From Dysgonamonadaceae bacterium (GTDB taxonomy: Bacteria > Bacteroidota > Bacteroidia > Bacteroidales > Azobacteroidaceae), in contig JAISNS010000011.1 of assembly GCA_031276105.1 (NCBI GenBank), positions 1-7,444 on the forward strand: DNA of 7,444 nt, read 5' to 3'. The translations under genes and the position numbers were made by a program. The notes beneath the pieces are model-generated. The model searched no databases. It was not told the DNA's origin and saw only the letters and a list, made by a program, of their open reading frames with translations. This document shows, in pieces, positions 1-4,700 of this stretch. The stretch's first letter is position 1, and each line of letters begins with the position of its first letter.

Positions 1-2
1 TT

Positions 3-821
3 CAAAATCAATCGGACAGGGCAATGCGTTATCTGAAAAATAAGCTTTGTCCGTTCAATAACATTGTCTCCAACTGTACAAAAAACAGTATTGAATTACC
101 ATTGGGAGTTTGCAGTTTAAATCATAAAGACAAAGCGGTGATTATTTGTCCCATCCGTTTTCGAGAAGATTGGAAAATAATGAGTGAAACGGCTGCATTT
201 ATTTTCAATGAAACGACCCATTGGACACATTTAGGTGAAATAAAACTAAAAGATAAAACCGGAAAATCAGCCGGAAACATTGATTACGTTTTAGTTTCTT
301 ATGACGACAAAGGTAGAATTATTGATTTTGGTTCTTTAGAAGTTCAGGCAGTCTATATTTCAGGGAATTTAACAGGCCCTTTCAATGCCTATTTGGAAAA
401 TCCTGTGCCGGACTTTCATTGGCCGCAGGCGTTAAAATATCCCAAGCCGGACTATCTTTCTTCGTCGAGGAAAAGATTAATACCACAGATTATTGCCAAA
501 GGTTCCATTTTAAGACAGTGGAACAAAAAGCAAGCCGTTGCCCTACAAACCACTTTTTATGATACTTTGCCGCCACTTCCGGAAGTAGAAAAATCCGTTG
601 CGGATTTTGCTTTTTTACTTTATGATTTAGAGCCTGTTGGCAATGAAACACGGTTGGAACTGACTTTAAAAAGAATTGTTTACACAAAATTTGATATGGC
701 CTTGGAACAGATAGCCCGATTTGAAGCCGGGTCGCTAACGGATTTTACGCGACAGCTACAAAAAAAGTTGGACGCCAAACGCTTGGATATTGACAATTTT
801 GAAAATACAGTAGTAGAATGA
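3..821 (+). CDS. NotI-family type II restriction endonuclease, probably 5'-truncated by the window edge
   Basis: Predicted to cut unmethylated DNA at a palindromic site as the restriction half of a type II R-M pair. Residues are numbered from the ATG at 24. Four cysteines, C9, C18, C30 and C42, sit in segments LCPFN, NCTK, GVCS and ICPIRF. This matches the N-terminal Cys4 iron-binding fold known for NotI. The PD-(D/E)xK core follows: GEIKL (E72), GNIDYVLV (D87) and SLEVQAVY (E106, Q108). The ExQ in place of ExK is a NotI trait, and the E72-D87 and E106-Q108 spacings agree with the NotI active site as I recall it. The frame stays open from the ATG to base 3 (QNQSDRA before the Met), and NotI relatives carry more residues before the first Cys. 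I therefore think the true start is off-window and M24 is internal, though a start at 24 cannot be excluded. The stop overlaps the methyltransferase start by 4 bp. The gene is AT-richer than the macroglobulin gene. Family assignment is confident; specificity is unknown. Confidence 0.83.
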   Translation, partial: QNQSDRAMRYLKNKLCPFNNIVSNCTKNSIELPLGVCSLNHKDKAVIICPIRFREDWKIMSETAAFIFNETTHWTHLGEIKLKDKTGKSAGNIDYVLVSYDDKGRIIDFGSLEVQAVYISGNLTGPFNAYLENPVPDFHWPQALKYPKPDYLSSSRKRLIPQIIAKGSILRQWNKKQAVALQTTFYDTLPPLPEVEKSVADFAFLLYDLEPVGNETRLELTLKRIVYTKFDMALEQIARFEAGSLTDFTRQLQKKLDAKRLDIDNFENTVVE

Positions 822-1693
822 GCCATCAAAAAAACTTGTTCGGAGAAGAATATATAGACAATGCGATTATCAATGTGGCGTCGGTTCCACAACGAAGTCC
901 GTTTCGTTATCCGGGAGGAAAAACCTGGCTTGTCCCCACTGTCAGGCAATGGCTCAGGCAAACCGGCAAACCGGTTGCAGAACTGGTTGAACCATTTGCA
1001 GGAGGCGGCATTATAAGTCTGACCGCAGCATTTGAAAATTTGGCCACTCACATTACAATGGTTGAAAAAGACGAAGAAATAGCTGCTGTTTGGGAAGTTA
1101 TCTTGAATGGGAAAAACCAATGGCTTGCCGACAGGATACTCTCTTATAACCTGACTGTTGACAACATAAAAACCGAATTAGACAAGCCGGACAAACAGAT
1201 ACAGGATGTGGCATTTTGTACGATTCTCCGAAATCGCATTTTCCACGGCGGTATTTTGGCTAAGGGTTCGGGCATGATTAAAAACGGAGAAAACGGGAAA
1301 GGAATAGCTTCTCGCTGGTATCCCAAAACATTACACGACAGAATTGTCGCGATTGGGCATGTAAAACAAAAAATCAAGTTCATAACCGGGGATGCCTTTG
1401 ATATTTTAGAGCAAAACAGGGATAACCGGGATTTTTATTTTTTTATTGACCCCCCTTATACCATTGCCGGTAAAAGGCTTTACAATCATTCGGATATAGA
1501 CCATGAACAACTTTTTGCGCTGACATCCAAACTGAAAGGCAAATTCATGCTGACGTATGATAACACAGACGAAATACAAAAACTGGCCGAACTATACCAT
1601 CTTCCTTACAGAACGATTCCAATGAAAACAACCCATCATCTGGAAAAAACGGAAATGATTATTTCAGACAATTTTTCCTGGTGGAAATCATAA
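818..1693 (+). CDS. D12-class (Dam-like) DNA adenine-N6 methyltransferase of the R-M pair
   Basis: Transfers a methyl group from S-adenosylmethionine to adenine N6 in DNA, and so should protect host sites from the endonuclease encoded just upstream. The 291 residues are close to the usual length of Dam/M.DpnII-type enzymes. Motifs run in the class alpha order: SPFRYPGGK at residues 27-35 (motif X, AdoMet side), EPFAGGG at 58-64 (FxGxG, motif I), VEKD at 82-85 (acidic motif II), GDAFD at 191-195 (motif III) and the catalytic DPPY at 211-214 (motif IV). The stretch from about 65 to 190 is where D12 enzymes carry target-recognition residues. It includes RNRIFHGG, a segment often seen in this class. 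The ATG at 818-820 lies inside ATGA shared with the endonuclease stop, so translation is probably coupled. No clear Shine-Dalgarno motif is visible and the next Met is at residue 81, so the start is safe. All key motifs are intact, so activity is likely. The recognition sequence cannot be read from the protein. Confidence 0.92.
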   Translation: MSHQKNLFGEEYIDNAIINVASVPQRSPFRYPGGKTWLVPTVRQWLRQTGKPVAELVEPFAGGGIISLTAAFENLATHITMVEKDEEIAAVWEVILNGKNQWLADRILSYNLTVDNIKTELDKPDKQIQDVAFCTILRNRIFHGGILAKGSGMIKNGENGKGIASRWYPKTLHDRIVAIGHVKQKIKFITGDAFDILEQNRDNRDFYFFIDPPYTIAGKRLYNHSDIDHEQLFALTSKLKGKFMLTYDNTDEIQKLAELYHLPYRTIPMKTTHHLEKTEMIISDNFSWWKS

Positions 1694-1701
1694 AATATAT
1701 C

Positions 1702-1744
1702 ATTAAAAGAAATGAAACTGCCGGAAATGGAAGCGCTCCGGCAG
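1702..1744 (-). terminator. Hairpin terminator at the convergent junction, best fitting the minus-strand macroglobulin gene
   Basis: CTGCCGGA at 1718-1725 pairs perfectly with TCCGGCAG at 1737-1744, giving an 8-bp GC-rich stem with an 11-base loop. Read on the minus strand, the stem is followed by TTTCATTTCTTTT, a U-rich tail. On the plus strand it is followed by GAAGCGAAGC, with no T tract. This supports intrinsic termination of the macroglobulin gene, 19 bases past its stop. It could also slow transcription leaving the methyltransferase gene. Folding energy was not computed. Confidence 0.6.
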
Positions 1745-1763
1745 GAAGCGAAGCACTCATAAC

Positions 1764-4700
1764 TTAATAACTCACAACTCTTTCTCCTGTCGTATGCGAT
1801 ACAAATTCCGGTGCATAGAGGCATTGAATCGTAGTGATTCCGTTCGAATAGTTGCCGGAAGCATTTACGTACAGCGGGTATTCGAAAACGTAAACGCCTT
1901 TCGGAAGATGGTCGAAATAGAAATTCATGGCGGCATCGCTTGCCGTTTGATAATAAACCGTCGATTGCGCCCAACGGATTCCCGACAATTGTTCTACCGG
2001 TTCGAAGCAGGCAGCCCGCATATCTTTCAAATGCACATATTCCATATCCCGATCGGTGCGGACGGTCAGACGGACAACGACTTTGTCGCCCACTCGAAGC
2101 GGACGGTCTTCCGCGACAGGGAATAATGCTTTTCCCGCAGGGGTCGTTTTCTCAACGAAAAGCGACTTTTCTACGTTTAATTCTGTCGTTGCAGATGCAA
2201 TTTTATCCAAGTCTTCGAAATATTGCCGGTACAAAGCTCCCCAGCCGGGCGCGGCGTCTTCTTTCGTGATTGTTACCCGGTTCATGTCCGGCGTAATAGA
2301 CGGGGCGTCGCGCACGATTTTGATGTAGCCGGTTCCCGCTTCTTCCTGTTGCGTTACGGCTTCCTGCCCCCATTGGATAGTGGTTTTTCCTTCGCTTTCG
2401 AGCCAATTCGTGCCGCTTTCCAGCAATATCCGGATTGCGTTTACGGTTGCCGGCGTACTTTCCCATTGCTGCGTTTGTTTTTGTTTCAGTAGCCACAGTT
2501 TCATTTCGTCCATTTCGTCCGGGTTGGCGCCGGTTTCCCGGAAAGCTTCCATGATAAACGAATGGATGCAGGTGGCGCTTTGGAAAAAGAACGCTTGCGT
2601 GGTGTTGTTCGCCCAAAACATACCCAAATCCGGTTTGCGGGTCGCGTGTTCGCGGAGCGATTGCACAATGGAACGGGCAATTGCTGTGTTTCCGTTTCTT
2701 TGCAAAACGATGGCGGCAATCGCCCGGTTGTAAAGGGTGGAAATGTTTGCCCGGTACTTTTCGGTCAAAGCGGTATAAAACCGGACGGATTCTTCCGTTT
2801 CTCCCAACGGAATATCCCGGTAAAGCGAACGAACCAGCAAATATTCCAGTTCGTAAGTCGAAATGGTTTTTGCCGTTTTCCACCCGGAATTGTATTTCTT
2901 GAAATCTTCAAAATGCTGCCTGAATTTCCGGTCGATAAAACGGATCGCATTCGCTTTCACGTTGTCCGTTCCCTCCATATCTTTTAATCCGTAAAGAATC
3001 CATTGTGTGATAGGAACGCTCGCATTCATTCCTTTGAACCATGCCCAGCCGCCTTCTTCCGTTTGGAACGATTGCAGTTTTTCGATGGCTTGCCGGTTCA
3101 AATAGCGACTGCGATTGATGTCGAACAAAAGCGCCAAACGCTGTTTTTGTTCCGTTTCGTCGCGCGCTTCCGATAGCCAAGGCGTTTCTTCCGGCAAAAC
3201 GGCTTTCAGTTCGCTGTTTTTCTCAAGATTGGAGCGCAACGTTTCTTTGTCCCAAACGTCGATGATTTGTTTGATTTTCGGCGAACTGCCGGCTATCCGT
3301 GTCGCCCATGTATTTGCGTAGAAGGCGGCAAACCACGATAATACATGGTCGGACTGCGGATCCGTTAACGCCGGGAGCGCCTGCACGGCATACCATGCCG
3401 GATTGCTTGCAAATTCGAGGGTTAAGCGGTAATTTTCCTGTGTGGAAGAATTGTTTTCCTTCATTGTAAATGTTTTTGTTTGCCCTCCCCGGATGTTTAA
3501 CGGAAGGCTTTCGGTTACCTGCATCCGGTTGGGAAGCGTCGGAATCAGATGCTGTTCGCCGTCGCTGAACGTTTCGGAACGGGCAACGATTTTCAAAGCC
3601 GTCGGGCCGACACCCGCCGGCAGGTCGAATGTCCACGAAACATCCGTTGTTTGGCCGGCTTCCACCGTGAAGTCTTTTGAATTTCCGGCAATCGTAATCG
3701 CCGGACGGTTTGTTGCCGGATCGAAACATTCGATGCTGATAATGCCGCTTACGGGCTTGTCCGACAAGTTGGAAATCTTCGATGCAATCGTTGTTTGATC
3801 GCCTTCCCTGAAAAAACGGGGAATATTTGGGGTAATCATCAGTTGCTTTTGCGCAATGGCCTGCTCTATGATTTGTCCGTATTTCAAGTCTTTTGTGTGC
3901 GCCAATCCCATCAGTTTCCATGTCGTATTGCTTTCCGGAACCGTAAACGAAAGGAGCGTTTCGCCTTCGGCATTGGTTTTCAGTTGGGGATAAAAAAACG
4001 CTGTCTCATCGAAGTTTTGACGGAGTTGAACGGGCGGAGTTTCTTCCGGAAGCGGCAGGGATTCGTCGGTAAGCGCATTGTCGGCCACAGCAACCTCGGC
4101 AACCTCGGCAACGGAAGCCGCGCCGGTGAAAAGCGCTTTGCTTCGTGTTCCCCTTGCAAAAACGACAATCATTTCGTCGCTTATATGCCAGCCAAACCAG
4201 TTGAAAGCGTCGAATTGCAATGCCGGAACGGAATGGTTTTCCAACGGAAATTCCATGTGGGCAAATGACGACGTAAATTCATTCCCGTTGTGCAGATAAG
4301 GAGCCGACAGGCGAACCGGCTTTTCGGGATTGAAATACCATGAATGGCGGTTGATTTTATCCAGCGAAGCATCGTACATTCCGGCGAGTATTTCGGCCGA
4401 TACCGGATTGTTCTGTCCGTCTTTGACGGAGATTTTCCATTCTTCCTCTTGTCCGGGCAGCAAACGGTCGCGGAAGACTTCCATTTTCAAATGCAACTTT
4501 TTATCCGGCTGTTTCCTGTAAATATTCACGCTTCGCGTAAAAACCCGGCTGTCTTTGATAAAGGTAAAAGACGCCGTAATCCCGTCGCCATACGATTGGA
4601 GGAAAGGAATTTCGATTTTCCGGTTTTCGTTGTTCAGCACGAAGCGCGACGCCGATAATTTCCGGTCGTTTTGAAAAATTTCGTAAAGCACATAGACCTT

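Noticed and set aside
680..1120. 146-codon open frame on the minus strand across the endonuclease/methyltransferase junction
   Set aside because: It is antisense to two well-supported genes with recognised motifs, and its translation is rich in Cys, Phe and Ser with no family resemblance. It is a shadow frame.
1694..1763. Possible small gene, attachment site or recombination site in the convergent gap
   Set aside because: Only 70 bp, with no reading frame of note and no direct repeat shared with the left edge that I could see. The hairpin is explained as a terminator.
1636..1974. 112-codon minus-strand frame overlapping the end of the methyltransferase gene and the macroglobulin C-terminus
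   Set aside because: The macroglobulin frame runs intact through this region to a stop at 1764, with family-typical C-terminal sequence. The alternative frame is low quality and would cross the terminator hairpin.
2203..2883. 226-codon minus-strand frame out of phase with the macroglobulin gene
   Set aside because: It is rich in Arg, His, Gly and Asn, as expected for a shifted reading of GC-richer coding DNA, and has no recognisable domain. The true frame here encodes the TED and MG8-like region.
3223..3921. 232-codon minus-strand frame out of phase with the macroglobulin gene
   Set aside because: Same reasoning: a shifted-frame shadow over the MG7/TED region, with no start context and no domain.
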